A DNA stretch of 64,000 nt from Chionoecetes opilio (lineage: Eukaryota > Arthropoda > Malacostraca > Decapoda > Majidae): assembly GCA_016584305.1 (NCBI GenBank), contig JACEEZ010011094.1:153795-217794 (forward strand), read 5' to 3'. The notes below the pieces were generated by a model. It saw nothing but the letters and a program-made list of their open reading frames with translations. It ran no database searches and had not been told where the DNA came from. Below are positions 35,934 to 47,499 of the stretch, in pieces (within the stretch, counting starts at the first letter, position 1; each line of letters begins with the position of its first letter). Both the position numbers and the translations under genes were made by a program.

Positions 35934-37461
35934 TTAATATTAGTAAATTTTATTGTTGCAACCCATAGTCAAGTGGTCAATCTTCATTTTTTGCGTGAAT
36001 ACATTTTTTTGTCAGGTGGGGGCTTAAAGGTCAAAGGTCAAATTCAAAAGAGGTCAACTCTTATATTTCCTTTCCAAATTGAATTACTAAAATTCTGTAA
36101 GTCTAGGAAGATTACCTGGCTTATTCTAAGCAAAAAACATGTAAAACATTTTGTTCTAGTTCTTATAATAAGGAAGCTATGACCTTTCAAAAAATGTTAA
36201 GGTCAAGGACATTTTGACCTTTTTTCGAAATTTCACGAGGCCATAACTTTTGAACTATAAGAGATAGAGAGCTGAAATTTGCAGAATAGGTTTGTTTGGC
36301 CAAAAGCACCCTGGGAGCCAATTTTCATGCAAATCCGAGACGGTGTGGTGTTAAATCTCATTTTTCTTGGACCACTTGTTTTGGAATGCCCCCATAATAA
36401 CCAGAATTCCCACTCCTTAAAAACAATAACCAGTGAAAACAAACGGATGCAGTCAGTTCGTACAAAAGTTGTTTCGTACACCAGTAGATTCGTACACAAA
36501 AAGGTTGTTTCGTAGTCTATATGAAACCATAGTCATATTAAGATAGTACCATAAGTTAGGTACCAATGTCCAGGTTAGGTTAACATTTTCACGTCGGCGA
36601 GAGTTCTAGTTTGGTGTTTCGGCGAGAATTCCCATCGGCGACAGTTCCTTAAACCCTCCACACAGACACCCGGCAACCACCACCACGCACCCTACCACAT
36701 TAACCACAGCCCCCACCACACACCCTACCACATTAACCACAGTCCCCACCACACACGACCACATTAACCACAGCCCCCACCACACACTACCACATTAACC
36801 ACAAACCCCGCCACACACTACCACATTAACCACACACCCTACCACATTAACCACAGCCCCCACCACATTAACCACAACCCCCACCACACAATTTTGACGT
36901 GCAGCAAGGAGACACAGGCCGCATAATATAAACATTGTATCTAATATAAAAGCGGCGGTAAGCCATGGAAGGACAGTATGAAAGGTGAGTTACAGTTAGA
37001 AGAGTGGATTAAATACTGATAGATAGACAGTTAGATGGATGGATGGATGGATGGGTAGACAGACAGTAAAGAGCTAGACATACGGGTAGCAGAGAATAGA
37101 AACAAGATTTTTTACCATGTTCATTGAGAATATGGAGATCAGCTCGCGTGAGTAAGACCGTGGCTGAATGAATTATGAATAACTCTTAACCCCTTCACGC
37201 CCAGATCTTTCCTTGGCTATATAAAATCGTCTGTTGTTAGCCATAATATTACGAAAAGTAGCTGAATATACCACATTAGTTAGTAGACAAGGCTACTACT
37301 GTAGATAACACTATAGTCGCCAGTCACTCGCCACTGCACTAATGTCGCTAGGTACAATATATAACGAATTTTAGCATTACTACAGACTTAATTGTTTGTG
37401 CCACTGAAGAGGCATGCACAGTATATAGTTTATATTATGTACATCACACTACATGTCTTCA

Positions 37462-39024
37462 TGTAATGCCCGGAAATTCGGAAGAGACAGGATGGAAATT
37501 CCTATCATACAATTCCCGGGTTTTGTATCTGTAAGAAGGAAAAAGGTTTCAATAACCATATGTTGTTCTGGGGCAAGTTGTCGCCTAGGCCCAGCATATG
37601 GAGGAACAGGTTATTCTTATTATACTAAGGTCAATCAAATCTTTTCTGTTCTCGTAATATTTATCTTTCTATCACTTTTCTTTCTTTCTCCCACTTCTAT
37701 CTCCCCCCCCCCACTCCCCCCCATACACCCAGAACACGAGTCCAGATGTGTGGGACATTTATTTCGCGACCTTCGATAACTGGTAGATTCAAAACTTTTC
37801 ATCCTCCCCTTACCCTCCTGACAGATCAAGGAACACTCTTAGATTCTTAATGTCCTTCAAAATAGACACAATAGTGACAGATCACGTTTATAAATGGGTG
37901 GGTTAGTCGAGTTATTCGCTAAATTGAAAGTCGACCAAATTTCTATTCCGACTCCGATACCTCGTCGCTCTGGAAAACACGTTCGTAGGCTGAAACAAAA
38001 AGGGAGAACATCTCTCCCCGAATATTAGAATAAATGTATTAAATTCTTCTATATCAAAGTAAAAGAACTGTATTATAGGCAGCCATTTCATATGCATACT
38101 TGTTTCATTAGCTAATTAGAGTCATTCGAGGTCTTATACTCCCTTCAGGGGAAGCCTTTAATAAGGATCCGAACATTCCTTTTTTTCCCGCTTCTCCCAA
38201 CCTCGCCTTGGTATACCACGAGGAAGTCAGTCTCTCACTCACTTCCCTCAAGGTAAGATATGCAGCAACTCGCTCCTATTTCCCCCCCCCCTCCTTGTTA
38301 TAATATATCTATCTATATACCTATATATATAGGTACAGTTGTTAGGTTTCATTAACGCATAGGAGGCCTGGCCGGTCCTTATAAGTGTTATTAAAAGAGT
38401 CTCTCACTCACTTCCCTCAAGGTTCCGGCGGATGTCTCAGTCTGTAGAAAAACCCCGCCACATGTTTTAGTGAACGCGAACAACATCATTACTTTTACAT
38501 TCCCCCCCCCCCCCTATATTTTCCATGTATGCCTACGGTGTTCAGCTTGTGTATACGTAGATGGTAGTTCTAAGAATATAATTCAGTGAGTTAGGTTATG
38601 CTCTGTAGAGCTTTCCTGCGCCGAATTAGAGTTTATATATGTACCTAAGTTTCTCAAACAAGAGAAATAATATTTCATGGTGAATAAACCGGATGATGTT
38701 TAAAGTATAGCTTCTTGTGTTTATTGCAACAACCCCAGGTGATTATTCCCTTGTTATGGAAATACTTCCCCAAGTCTCAAGAAGAGTTTCAGCCTCACTC
38801 GGTGCAATACTAAGTATCAACCCCGAGTACCAAATAATCATCATATAGGAAATCAAGTTCATAATTAAATCTCCGCATCGAGAAGTGTTCGTACTATAAT
38901 TAAATAATGAAGTCATATGACTAATTTCAACTCTTGTAGTTTTGCGGTGGGATTTTTTTTAGTATCGGTCATAAGATACAATAAGTACAATAAGTTTTCA
39001 AGAACTAAAAACCCTGGCATCACA
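37462..39024 (+). repeat. 5' LTR
   Basis: 1563 bp, TG...CA. Nearly identical to the 3' LTR up to about 38850. After that, ~170 bp differ (GTGTTCGTACTATAATT...GATACAATAAG) until the shared end CCCTGGCATCACA. It contains poly-C runs and TATATATATAGGTACAG (38325-38340). Confidence 0.8.
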
Positions 39025-39199
39025 CTGGTGACTTAAGCGGTGGTGTATTATTTCCTACAAATAACAGCAACAGAATCTCACTTGCGAAAATAGCTAGATA
39101 AAGTCAAATTTCGGTAAATTTTCATACAGTAGTCGATCATTATAGTAGGTTCATTAGATCTTTCCCCCTATAAACCAAACACCCTACACACATGAACCA

Positions 39200-39432
39200 T
39201 GACCATGTGGCAGTGAGCTGTAAGAAGCGAGCCGACACAGCCGTCACAGCCGTCGCCGCCACAGCCAGCCGCCGCCGCATCCACCTCAGCCCGGCCGCAT
39301 GCCGCGCGCCTAGCCGCCACGCTCGCCTCAGCTACGCCGCCCTTCACCGCCATCCCGCCGTAGCCGCTTTCCTAGCCGCTACAGCCGCCGCGTCTAGCCG
39401 CCACGCCACCCACACGCCTCGACACCGCCAAC
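39200..39432 (+). promoter_or_regulatory. GC-rich leader upstream of the fusion ORF
   Basis: A run of GCC/CGC-rich sequence (about 39235-39430) in otherwise AT-rich DNA, with GCC triplet repeats, ending at the ATG. It could be a 5' untranslated leader or another captured piece. An overlapping Ala/Arg-rich frame (39192-39521) is explained by the triplet bias. Confidence 0.35.
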
Positions 39433-39858
39433 ATGTCGAAGAAAGGACGTGGAGCCTCGTCAGGAGGGAAGTCCTGGATCTCCCTCAGCCTTCCCGCGGA
39501 CGTCGTCATGAGTTACGCTAATAACCCAAGCGCTAAGAACATGTACATCATCGCAGCTGTGAACGACATCGTGGACGCCACCTTCAAGAAGGGCGACACA
39601 GGCTCAGGCAGGGACACACTCTTAGTTTCCAAGATCCTAGAAGCGTTCCCAGACAAGAAAATGGTTACCTTCTCGGTTGTCCCATCGCCTAAGGTATCCG
39701 ACCCGATGGTCCAGCCGTATAACGCCACACTATCCACCCACCATCTGACCGAAGACGCCGGCGATACTTGCTGCATCGATAACAAGAAGCTCGACGACAT
39801 CTGCTTCCGCACGCTCAAGCTACAGAACCCGACCTACGGAGACCTCCTAGAAGACTAA
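39433..39858 (+). CDS. RPL23-like / beta-tubulin-like fusion ORF
   Basis: 141 codons, intronless, GC-richer than its surroundings, ATG in a good context (CGCCAACATGT). Residues 1-64 resemble ribosomal protein L23 (uL14): [18 protein letters not shown] at the N-terminus, [10 protein letters not shown], then a gap of ~17 residues and VDATFKKGD. Residues 65-138 resemble beta-tubulin from the GGGTGSG loop (here GDTGSGR) through [29 protein letters not shown] and DICFRTLKL to PTYGDL, about residues 142-225 of ~445. It ends LLED-stop. L23 is a structural part of the large ribosomal subunit and tubulin a GTP-binding polymer subunit; the fusion keeps neither a full fold nor an intact tubulin glycine loop, so neither function is expected. 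It lies between two LTRs, consistent with capture of host mRNAs. Expression is unknown. Confidence 0.7.
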   Translation: MSKKGRGASSGGKSWISLSLPADVVMSYANNPSAKNMYIIAAVNDIVDATFKKGDTGSGRDTLLVSKILEAFPDKKMVTFSVVPSPKVSDPMVQPYNATLSTHHLTEDAGDTCCIDNKKLDDICFRTLKLQNPTYGDLLED

Positions 39859-40682
39859 TCGAGGAGTGTTCAGTATGCAGTGTTAGTTAAATGTTAGAAA
39901 ATCAAGGAAGAATAATTTTGAACATGAACATTGATAATTTATTTTATGAACTTGAAAGGAAAATATCTACTCTGTTTCGGGTAGTTGTATACCCAGGTAG
40001 GAGGTTGATTGGGATACCAGTCTCTCATTGAATTTCATTAACGGACTCAGTCTGGTTCGGTGAGTCTTCAAGGTATTTTAATTCAAGTTACAGTCAACCC
40101 GACTTGTGGTGTATTCATGGGAAGATTAAGCGAAAAGTGTTAAATGTAGATTACTGAGTCAAGGAGGTGAGTGTGTGTCGGAATAGATGAAACAATTTGG
40201 TCTAGGAAATTTCTCATTTCTAGAATTCGGTATATCTATTTTCACGGGCTCAGCCTGGTTCGGTGAGAGGAGTATTTTAATTCGAGATAGTAGTCCTGCT
40301 TCTCAACTTTACAGTCAACCAGCTTGCGGTGTGGCGGATATTTCAGGACTTGTTGGGCTCTTGTCATTTACCATGAGGCTAGCCGGCGTGCGCCTCTGGG
40401 ATATTCCTAGCAACGAGAATACGGGTACTGAGTCAGGTTTTGACGACCACGTTACTACCCAGGTAGTAGGTTGATTGGGATACTTCCCTTTTCATTGGAT
40501 ATTCGTGTAATCTAAACACATTCAGATACCCGTTTCAAAGAATAGAAGAATCTCTATTAAATTCACCATAAATTCGTCCCATTCAGACACATCCTCTTGA
40601 CACAGCTTTAGAAAGGAAACGGGAGATCAGTGAGTAGTAAATTTGATATTGAAGAATTTAATTCTCCCGGAGAATAGACGTG

Positions 40683-42253
40683 TGTAATGCCCGGAAATTC
40701 GGAAGAGACAGGATGGAAATTCCTATCATACAATTCCCGGGTTTTGTATCTGTAAGAAGGAAAAAGGTTTCAATAACCATATGTTGTTCTGGGGCAAGTT
40801 GTCGCCTAGGCCCAGCATATGGAGGAACAGGTTATTCTTATTATACTAAGGTCAATCAAATCTTCTGTTCTCGTAATATTTATCTTTCTATCATTTTTCT
40901 TTCTTTCTCCCACTTCTATCTCCCCCCCCCACTCCCCCCCATACACCCAGAACACGAGTCCAGATGTGTGGGACATTTATTTTGCGACCTTCGATAACTG
41001 GTAGATTCAAAACTTTTCATCCTCCCCTTACCCTCCTGACAGATCAAGGAACACTCTTAGATTCTTAATGTCTTCAAAATAGACACAATAGTGACAGATC
41101 ACGTTTATAAATGGGTGGGTTAGTCGAGTTATTCGCTAAATTGAAAGTCGACCAAATTTCTATTCCGACTCCGATACCTCGTCGCTCTGGAAAACACGTT
41201 CGTAGGCTGAAACAAAAAGGGAGAACATCTCTCCCCGAATATTAGAATAAATGTATTAAATTCTTCTATATCAAAGTAAAAGAACTGTATTATAGGCAGC
41301 CATTTCATATGCATACTTGTTTCATTAGCTAATTAGAGTCATTCGAGGTCTTATACTCCCTTCAGGGGAAGCCTTTAATAAGGATCCGAACATTCCTTTT
41401 TTTCCCGCTTCTCCCAACCTCGCCTTGGTATACCACGAGGAAGTCAGTCTCTCACTCACTTCCCTCAAGGTAAGATATGCAGCAACTCGCTCCTATTTCC
41501 CCCCCCCCTCCTTGTTATAATATATCTATCTATATACCTATATATATAGGTACAGTTGTTAGGTTTCATTAACGCATAGGAGGCCTGGCCGGTCCTTATA
41601 AGTGTTATTAAAAGAGTCTCTCACTCACTTCCCTCAAGGTTCCGGCGGATGTCTCAGTCTGTAGAAAAACCCCGCCACATGTTTTAGTGAACGCGAACAA
41701 CATCATTACTTTTACATTCCCCCCCCCCCCTATATTTTCCATGTATGCCTACGGTGTTCAGCTTGTGTATACGTAGATGGTAGTTCTAAGAATATAATTC
41801 AGTGAGTTAGGTTATGCTCTGTAGAGCTTTCCTGCGCCGAATTAGAGTTTATATATGTACCTAAGTTTCTCAAACAAGAGAAATAATATTTCATGGTGAA
41901 TAAACCGGATGATGTTTAAAGTATAGCTTCTTGTGTTTATTGCAACAACCCCAGGTTGTTGATTCCCTTGTTATGAAAATACTTCCCCAAGTCTCAAGAA
42001 GAGTTTCAGCCTCACTCGGTGTAATACTAAGTATCCACCCCGACTACCAATAATTCTCATATAGTAAAACGTGTTCAGGGAGTAAACCATAGAACTACTC
42101 GCCTGGGCTGGTGGCAGCATTTCCCCCTATTAACCCTAAGTTCTTACCAATTCAGTTGTGACGAGGAGGTTTTATTAGTCAATGAAGAATTATCTCAATT
42201 TAATATTATTCAACCCAAAGGTGTCAGTAACGTAAAAAAACCCTGGCATCACA
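40683..42253 (+). repeat. 3' LTR
   Basis: 1571 bp. Matches the 5' LTR to about 42062, then carries a different ~190-bp segment (AGGGAGTAAACC, CTCGCCTGGGCTGGTGGCAGC, CCAATTCAGTTGTGACGAGG) before the shared CCCTGGCATCACA end. That segment is also in the solo LTRs at 33800-35376 and 42986-44799. No strong polypurine tract precedes it. Confidence 0.8.
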
Positions 42254-42985
42254 TTCAGTGGCACATCAAATTATGTAGTGATGCTAACATTCGTAATATA
42301 TTGTGCCTGGCGACAATAGTGCAGTGGCAGGCGACTGGCGACTATAGTGTTATCTACGGTAAACAGGTAATTTCTATAAGATATTGCTTATATTCACTAA
42401 ACAGCGTTTATATAATGGTACCCAAATTACAATGGAAATTACGTTCTGGGCCTCAAGGGGTTTAGCTGAACACTCGCCAAAAAGACAAAATTATAAGTAG
42501 CAACTCGAGTCACTATTATAAGCAGTCTTGTATGATAAAAAAAGTGATGATTATTGGAAGAATGGAAGGAAGAGTACACCTGAGATTCCCTTTCTCTCTC
42601 TCTGGAAAATAACATAGAAAGTGGGAAAGGAGGAGGAGGAGGAGGAGGAGGAGGAGGAAGAAAAGAGTGAAAGGAAACATTGATGAAGAAAGGAAGAAAG
42701 GAAGGAAACACTTTGTCATAGCAAAGGAGGAGGAGGTGGAGGTGGTGGTGGTGGTAGAGGAGATGGTGCTGGTGGTGGAGGAGGAGGAGGAGGAGGAGGA
42801 GGAGGAGGAGGAGGAGGAGGTGGTGGTGTGGTGGTGGTGGTGGAGGAGGTGGACAAGAAGAAGAAGAGAAGCAGAAGAAGAAGTGGAGGAGGAGGAGGAG
42901 GAGGAGGAGATGGAGGTGGTGGTGGAGGAGGTGGTGATGGAGGAGGAGGTGGTGGTGTAGGAGGAAGAGGAGGTGGTGGTGATGG

Positions 42986-44799
42986 TGTAATGCCCATTAT
43001 TCGGGAGAGATAGTATCAGAATTATTATCATATAATTCCCGAGTTATGTCTTGTAAGCAGTTCATTTTTTTTAGTTTCACGGGTGACTCATCGCCCTTCT
43101 CTCTACACCGCCATTTTTTCTCATCTTTTTTCCTTCCTACGCGCCAATTTGTTTATCTTCTTTCGTTCATTCCCCGCCATTTCTTTATCCTTTCTCCACT
43201 CCCCCCCCCGACATGCCGGGTGCGAGTCAAAATTCGTGGGATAATTATTCCGCGATCAGTGATAACTAATGGGTTCAATCTTTTCATCTTTCCCCAGCTA
43301 ATCTGATCAGATCGAGGAACACTCCTAGATTCTTAATGTCTTTCAAAATAATCCCCATCCTTATCGATCATGTTCATACATGGATGTGTTAGTAAAGTTA
43401 TGCGCTAAATTGAAAGTCTACCAAATTTCTATGAAACACTTCCATACCCTCTCACTCTTGAAAACGCGTTCGGACGTTTGACATGAAAAGTAAACACACC
43501 CTTCTTGGGTATTAGATTAAACATATTAAATTCTTCTATATCAAAGTAACAGGTCTGTATTATAGGCAGCCTTTTCTTAGGTACGCGAGTTTCATTATTT
43601 AAATAGTTATTTCGGGATTATAAGCTATTCATTTGAGGTCACGTCGAGACCATTCAAACAACTCCCCTTTTATGCCGAGGGCCATGACACCATGAGGAGT
43701 CAGTCGTCTCTACACTTCATTATAGGTAAGACCTCTGTACCTCGCTCCTGTTTCCCCCCTTCCTTAGTATATTATATCTATATATCTCTCTCTCTATATA
43801 TATATAGGTACAGTTCAGTGTCACTAACGCATAGAAGGCCTGCCCCATCCTTATAAGTGTTATTAACGTGAGTCGTCTCTACACTTCATTATAGGCCGAC
43901 ATCTTGTCCTTGACGGAAAAGGCCACATGGTACTATGAATCCACACCACAACTCATTACTCTCACATTTTCTCCCCTATATATATATCTTCCATGTGTAA
44001 TTATAAATATTCACGTATATTACTTAAGTGAAGGATAATTCCATTAGTAGGATTCAGTGAGGAGGGTTTATGCTCATAAGAGCTTCCCTTCATCAGATAG
44101 GAAGAGCTTCCTTCAGCACATAGGAAGAGCTTCCTGTATCAGGGTGTAAAGTTTTTTCTTACATCCGATTAGAGTTTTTCCGATGTTGGATTAACCCTTA
44201 TATGTTGTATGTGATCTCAAGCAAGAGACATACTATTTCAGTATGAATAAATAGGATGATGTTTTCAAATATAGTCCTTGGTGTTTATTATAAACCCCAG
44301 GTGATTATTCTGTGTTAGGACAGTAATTCCCCACACTTCCAAAAGAGTCAGCCTCACTCGTATAGTTCCACGTATCAATCACGACTACCAAGATAAATCT
44401 AATCTTAATATTATCAAACGCGCCCAGGGAGTAAACCCAGAGAACTACTCGCCTGAGCTGGTGGCGCATCCCCTTAACTCACACCCTGTTCCCTTAACCT
44501 AAACCCTTACCCCTTCCCCTTAAACACTTCCCCCATTTCATACTCTCGCAGTGAGAAGTGGTCAAACTATAATCACATAGTGAAGTCATAAGACTAAGTT
44601 AAATCCTCCATTCAAGTTGTAATCAAATGAAAAATCATAATCAATTAATATCATTCAAGTAACGTTGACCAGTTATAAACTCCCCATAGGAGTTACCAGC
44701 AACACACTGGTAGTTTTGGTGGGAATTTTTCTTGTATCGGTCATAAGATACAATATTCATTTAAAGCCTTTTCGAAAAACCACAAAATTCAGGCACACA
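42986..44799 (+). mobile_element. Divergent solo LTR (TSD ATGG)
   Basis: 1814 bp, starting TGTAATGCCC and ending AGGCACACA. ATGG is duplicated at 42982-42985 and 44800-44803 in the AGG-rich tract. It is a diverged relative of the 37462 LTR and holds, in series, both of the alternative 3' segments found separately in the 5' and 3' LTRs above (44425-44470, then 44545-44755). A small tandem of GGAAGAGCTTCC units lies at 44085-44135. Confidence 0.75.
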
Positions 44800-45272
44800 A
44801 TGGAGGAGGAGGAGGAGGAGGAGAGAATAAGTGGAAGAGGAGGAGGAGGAGGAGGTGGACAAGAGAAATGAAGAAGAAGCAGAAGAAGTGGAGGAGGTGG
44901 AGGAGGAGGAGGATGTCGTGGAGGAGGAGGAGGAGTCGTGGAGGAGGAGAAGAGAAAGAAGAGGAGAGGAGGAGGAATAGCAGAGGAAGTGTGGATTATA
45001 TAGTGATGTCAATAACGTCAGCCTCATTATTGATAGATACCCATATAAAAAAAAAACTATTAACTCTTTGAGACCCAGAACGTAATTTCCATTGTAATTT
45101 TGGTACCATTAGACAATTTTTTAGTGACTATAAGCAATATTTTATAGATATGACCTGTTTAGTATCCTTGTCCACTAACTAGTTTGCTATATTCAGTACT
45201 TTTTTGTAATTTTATGGCTAACAACATACAATTTTTTATAGCAAAAGTAAGATCTGGGTGTGAAGGGGTTAG

Positions 45273-46127
45273 GGGAAGGGTAGGTAAGATGCCCCCTCTA
45301 TCGAACATAAGAACATAAGGAAGCAACAAGAGGCTGTGAGACCTACACGTTGCTGGTCCCTGTAAAACAATGGCAAACAATGTACCGTAGATAACACTAA
45401 AGTCGCCAGGACAACGTATTTTTCGATGTACAGACGTGTGGTGGCGTTCATACTTACATTTCTACATCCATAATTTCAGGAAAGTTAGAAGGGGATATCT
45501 GGAGAGTCTGTCATTTTGTGTCTTCATCTGTATCATAGTATGGCTATAAATGAACAAATTACAACCATATCAACCGAGTGGCGACGTTGATAACGGGCTA
45601 CGCTAAGATCGCCAGTTAGTGTTTATGTTCTGAGTGTCTTGCCGCCGTTGTCGTCGCGCGAAAAAAAACGAGTAGTGAAATTGTAAACCGTATATACTTG
45701 CAGATACAAAGCATAAAACAACGCTGAAACAGGGTAGATTGATATAAATATACTGTGTATCATCTTAATTAAGTAGCACATACACATCAGTAGTGATGCT
45801 ATAATTCTTAATATATGGATGATGGCTGGCGACATTAATGCAGGTGGCGACTTAACTGTTATCTACGGTACGTAACCAATGTCCATGTATTGTATTAAAC
45901 CGCAGTATTACAGGTGTAGTTAAGGTTCGGCAAGGTTATTTTTCTGTGGGCTCATAAACCCAGTGACCAGCCAATTTCCCTCCCCACCCAAAACCCCGAT
46001 TGCTACAGTCCCCCCCGACGTTGGGCGGGGAAAAGAAAATGGTGATTGGGAGTATTGGTTTGAAACGGGCAGATTTACCCAAGAAAAACTAAAGGCTGCG
46101 ACCTAACAGCTAAAAATGTGCCAAGTG
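45273..46127. repeat. Duplicated flank with CCGTAGATAACAC MITEs
   Basis: Matches 61310-62831. It includes a segment bounded by CCGTAGATAACACTAAAG and CTTAACTGTTATCTACGG (45384-45869), plus a stretch common to both copies (GTAACCAATGTCCATGTATTG to GGCTGCGACCTAACAGC) that leads into the zinc-finger block. Short ORFs are not conserved. No gene called. Confidence 0.6.
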
Positions 46128-46439
46128 TTGTTGTTTTTGGGGGTTTGAAGGGGCCGTGCAGGCTGTGGTGCCACAGCCTCTAGTGCCCCGAAGGTGCAGT
46201 ATAAATTGGTTAGCAGGTAGATCCTTTTGCAGTTGGCCCAACTTGTGTAGGAAGGTCCTGGTGTGTTTGAAAATTTTTGAAGGCCAACCCGGGGTCTGGA
46301 AGCCACCCAGGAGGTCAGCTAGAGTTGGCCTGCGGGAGGAGTGGGATAGAGATGGAGGAGTGCCGTGCGGTTGGATTTGTGACGAGGACATTGCGGGAGT
46401 GTTCAGTTGTGCCCCGGGTATGTGGGCACCAGGGCAGTG

Positions 46440-47100
46440 AGGGTCATCTGTCATGCCCATTTTGTGTAGGTGGGCTTTTGAGGCGGGTGTGGCCAATCTG
46501 GAGTCTGGTGACTGCGGTGTCCAGGGCACGGTTTGGGGGAGTGGGTTCCCACCAGTGGTGTCGTTTCATGTCGTATACGTCCAAGTGAAGTGTACGTAAG
46601 GCGTCAGTCAGCTCATTGTCCCAGTGTCGGTTGCATATAGTCTGAAGGTTAGTCAGTGAATCAGTCAGGTCTGGGGTTATGTCTATGGGAGAGGGGAGGG
46701 AGTGTGCCTCCGCTGCCGCCCTGTGGGCCACAGTGTTGCCCCTGACACCAATGTGGGAGGGCACCCACTGAAGGTGGATGACATGGCCAGAGGAGGATAA
46801 GTGAAGCAGAGGTGGGGGATGTAAAACAAAGGGCATGGTGAGTGTGAGGGCGGTGACGTCGGAGAAGTTGGAGGGCTGTGAGGGAGTCAGTGAAAATGGT
46901 TACAGCACAGGAGGGGGGCAGGGTGGTGGCATACTTGATGCTCTTCCCTGATGGCAAAAAGTTCTGCCGTCAGGATGGGGCAGTGGGTGGCAACCTCCAG
47001 GCGGTGGCAAGTGACGGGCCCGGGGATGAACTTTGGCCGCACCTACAGACGGAGGGCTGGCAGACGGGAGCCGTCGGTGTAAATGTGGAGGGAGTTACTG
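46440..47100 (-). pseudogene. LINE RNase H domain remnant
   Basis: VTIFTDSLTALQLL near 46905-46865 (a catalytic-Asp strand of RNase H) and HLQWVPSHIGVRGNTVAHRAA near 46780-46720 (the C-terminal H...GN..AD box; the Asp is replaced by His here) lie in two frames. An RNase H after the reverse transcriptase separates the I group from Jockey and CR1 LINEs. Confidence 0.7.
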
Positions 47101-47499
47101 TACGGGTGTGTAGGGGGGAGTAAAAAAGGTACTGCCCTGCACTGGACGGGCAGCCTTGGACCATGGTGTAGGTGTGTGAAGGGACAGAGAAATTAGAGAA
47201 GAGAGAGGAAACCAAGGGCCCGGGGGAAGAGGTCTTCTCCAGAGTGCGAAAGGAGGTGGGAGTCACCCGGATAGAAGCAAAAAAGGAGAGGGCTCTCTCT
47301 ACGAAAGGTGTTTTGGGCTTGTTTACGGCAGGGGCCATGAAGTGGTTCCCTACCGTGTGGGAGGAGGAGGGGGTGGAGGGCATGGCAGCTAGGGGAGGAG
47401 GCAATTTGGTGTAGGTGCGGCAAGGAGGGTGACCCGTCGGTGTGACAGGGAGGAGAGGGAGGATTCTGCCTGAAGGCTGTGACTGGGGAGGACTGAAGG

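Larger units (their letters stand above)
30253..36392 (-). mobile_element. 6.1-kb DNA transposon, family unassigned (TSD CATA)
   Basis: Bounded by GGGGCATTCC / GGAATGCCCC, with ~440-bp inverted repeats (30253-30690 and about 35938-36392) that include TTTGCATGAAAATTGGCTCC. CATA flanks it at 30249-30252 and 36393-36396. The sequence before and after (a CT tract, then ATAATAACCAGAATT) is continuous in composite copies C and, inverse, A and B. It carries one multi-exon gene on the minus strand, described next, a solo LTR (33800-35376) and a 272-bp palindrome (35662-35933). I cannot match the protein, terminal sequence and 4-bp TSD together to a named superfamily. Confidence 0.75.
37462..42253 (+). 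mobile_element. LTR element carrying captured sequence, no gag-pol (TSD TTCA)
   Basis: Two direct repeats, 37462-39024 and 40683-42253, start TGTAATGCCCGGAAATTCGG and end CCCTGGCATCACA. TTCA is duplicated at 37458-37461 and 42254-42257. The empty site CATGTCTTCAGTGGCACAT can be read at 60170-60188. Immediately inside the 5' LTR is CTGGTGACTTAAGCGG, a TGG-type primer-binding site. The 1658-bp interior has no gag, protease, reverse transcriptase or integrase. It has a GC-rich segment with the RPL23/tubulin-like ORF and two copies of a segment with GGTTGATTGGGATA and TGGTTCGGTGAG (39990-40110, 40220-40480). This is a non-autonomous LTR derivative that must have been moved by another element's proteins. 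Confidence 0.8.
28566..45272 (-). repeat. Composite dispersed repeat, copy D, with nested insertions
   Basis: Removing the insertions 28597-29704, 30253-36392, 37462-42253 and 42986-44799 leaves the same order of parts as copy C: TTAA-MITE half, SINEs with CA tract (29838-29892) and CT tract (30190-30247), GTACGAAAC motifs (36445-36520), inverse minisatellite (36670-36890), TTAA MITE with foldback MITE (37186-37461 plus 42258-42464), AGG-rich tract (42620-42985, 44800-44980) and a TTAA MITE (45060-45272). Each insertion has its own target duplication. Confidence 0.75.

Noticed and set aside
39192..39521. 109-codon Ala/Arg/His-rich frame overlapping the fusion ORF
   Set aside because: Caused by GCC-rich triplets; the overlapping frame has the recognisable L23-like start.
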